Assembly (NCBI GenBank): GCA_902490145.1
Contig: CABUCT010000081.1
Span: 1 to 6,140 of the forward strand
DNA from: an uncultured Oscillospiraceae bacterium
GTDB lineage: Bacteria > Bacillota > Clostridia > Oscillospirales > Acutalibacteraceae
DNA: 6,140 nt
Direction: 5' to 3'
Part shown: piece after piece, positions 5,361-6,140 of the stretch
Numbering within the stretch: the stretch's first letter is position 1
Layout of the letters: every line of letters starts with the position of its first letter
Made by a program: the position numbers and the translations under genes
Notes under the pieces: model-generated
The model's input: the letters and a program-made list of their open reading frames with translations, nothing else
Databases searched by the model: none
Told to the model about the DNA's origin: nothing

Positions 5361-6140
5361 AAAAAATAATTACAACGATACTTATATTGTCTATCGTTAT
5401 TTCTTCAATTTTTTCGGTTTCGGCCAACACACGTCCGCAAAAGGAGACCATTCCCGATATGCTGTATTCAGCTGAAGACAGAATCGGAAACGGCATTAAC
5501 GACGATTGGGGCGGTGCTCTTGGAGGACTTGAAAACGGCAAATGGGAGAATGGTGTAAATAAATTTACTGAAGGGAAATCATCAGCAAGTGCTTTCGCTT
5601 CATTCCAAAACAGAATATCATTTTTTCATAACCTCGTTTGGCCTGGCTCATTCATTGATAAAGATCCTTCCACCGGCGTCGGAGTCGATATGACCCAATA
5701 TAAATATATCGAGTTTGATTTTGCATCTGAATATGATATGTTTTTTTCCGACTTTGCTCTTTGTTTCTGTGGAAGTGTTGACGCTTGGCACGGTCACGAT
5801 CTATATCGTCACAATGTTTTGGTTGAGGGTCACAAATGGTATCATGTAGTTATGCCCGTTGAAGACTTCAAATTTGCTGTGACTTCTGACCCGAGATATG
5901 TCGGTACCGGAATTCCCGATCCCGCCTTTGAAAACAGTGAGACTTCCAAAACAATTTGTCAGCGTCTTTACTTTGCACTTGACGGTGCCAAAGACCCGGA
6001 TGGTACCGATGCAACCATCGTGTATTTTTATATTGACAACATCTACGGAACACGTACAGAAACTCCAAAGCAAAAAGAAACTCTTTTATACAACGTCGAT
6101 CCGTCTGTAAAGATTATCAAACCCGGAGATGTAAATATGG
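5357..6140 (+). CDS. secreted protein, probable carbohydrate-binding beta-sandwich; 3' end outside window
   Basis: An open frame of 261 codons running off the right edge with no stop. Residues 1-23 form a Sec signal peptide: MKK, a long Ile/Leu/Ser core, and VSA before Asn24, a good signal peptidase I site. The body (about 35-232) has the look of a galactose-binding-like jelly roll of the sort used as carbohydrate-binding modules. It shows a conserved-looking GKSSASAFASF strand (73-83), MTQYKYIEFDF (112-122), a HKWYHVVMPVEDF strand (159-171) and a closing VYFYIDNIYG strand (222-231). A Thr/Pro/Lys linker (232-256) follows. The visible end, PGDVNM (256-261), resembles the first calcium-binding loop of a dockerin. 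No catalytic residues can be assigned. The ribosome binding site AAGGAGG (5344-5350) lies six bases from the ATG, inside the end of the YigZ-family gene, so the two are probably translationally coupled. The fold assignment is by pattern only; secretion is well supported. Confidence 0.85.
   Translation, partial: MKKIITTILILSIVISSIFSVSANTRPQKETIPDMLYSAEDRIGNGINDDWGGALGGLENGKWENGVNKFTEGKSSASAFASFQNRISFFHNLVWPGSFIDKDPSTGVGVDMTQYKYIEFDFASEYDMFFSDFALCFCGSVDAWHGHDLYRHNVLVEGHKWYHVVMPVEDFKFAVTSDPRYVGTGIPDPAFENSETSKTICQRLYFALDGAKDPDGTDATIVYFYIDNIYGTRTETPKQKETLLYNVDPSVKIIKPGDVNM

Noticed and set aside
5898..5909. Short palindrome around GGTACC within the secreted-protein gene, with GGTACC again about 100 bases later.
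   Set aside because: Both copies lie in coding sequence as Gly-Thr codons. They are too short to be a regulatory or recombination site.
5801..6073. Minus-strand open frames of 90 and 66 codons near the right end.
   Set aside because: Both lie antisense to the secreted-protein gene, which has a signal peptide, a strong ribosome binding site and continuous coding character.

Overview
The window reads as chromosomal DNA of a Gram-positive anaerobe of class Clostridia, most likely the Oscillospiraceae/Ruminococcaceae side. The evidence is the moderately low GC (judged by eye), strong GGAGG ribosome binding sites, tightly packed genes all on the + strand, a zinc-type L31 protein beginning MKEGIHP, a membrane FHA / SEDS / class B PBP cluster of the kind seen in Clostridia, and a secreted protein whose visible end looks like the start of a dockerin. 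The genus cannot be fixed from the sequence. No mobile element, CRISPR array, tRNA, rRNA or long repeat was seen, and no stretch over 300 bases lacks a gene.

Layout. (1) 12-734: a TtcA-type tRNA thiolation enzyme with a PP-loop and three cysteines placed to hold an Fe-S cluster. (2) 737-765: a strong sigma-A-type promoter. It starts an operon of three genes: 791-2434, an FHA domain fused to a SEDS (FtsW/RodA) glycosyltransferase; 2431-3789, a class B penicillin-binding transpeptidase overlapping it by ATGA; and 3801-4376, a short unrecognised lipoprotein. (3) 4385-4413: a second promoter, then rpmE (ribosomal protein L31), which starts at TTG, and a hairpin-plus-T-run terminator at 4664-4710. 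(4) 4725-5360: a YigZ/IMPACT-family protein, best read from a CTG start directly behind that terminator. It overlaps by ATGA with (5) 5357-6140, a secreted protein cut by the window edge.

How the genes work together. The SEDS protein should polymerise lipid II into glycan strands and the PBP should crosslink them, a classic enzyme pair. The fused cytoplasmic FHA domain offers a way for a Ser/Thr kinase to control or recruit the pair. The lipoprotein may be an outer-face accessory, but that rests on position alone. The other genes (tRNA thiolation, L31, YigZ) are housekeeping. The secreted protein looks like a carbohydrate-binding or cellulosome-type component and appears translationally coupled to yigZ.

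Most of the window is ordinary core genome. The items most worth a second look are the FHA-SEDS fusion with its divergent SEDS motifs, the CTG start pressed against a terminator, and the putative dockerin start at the right edge.
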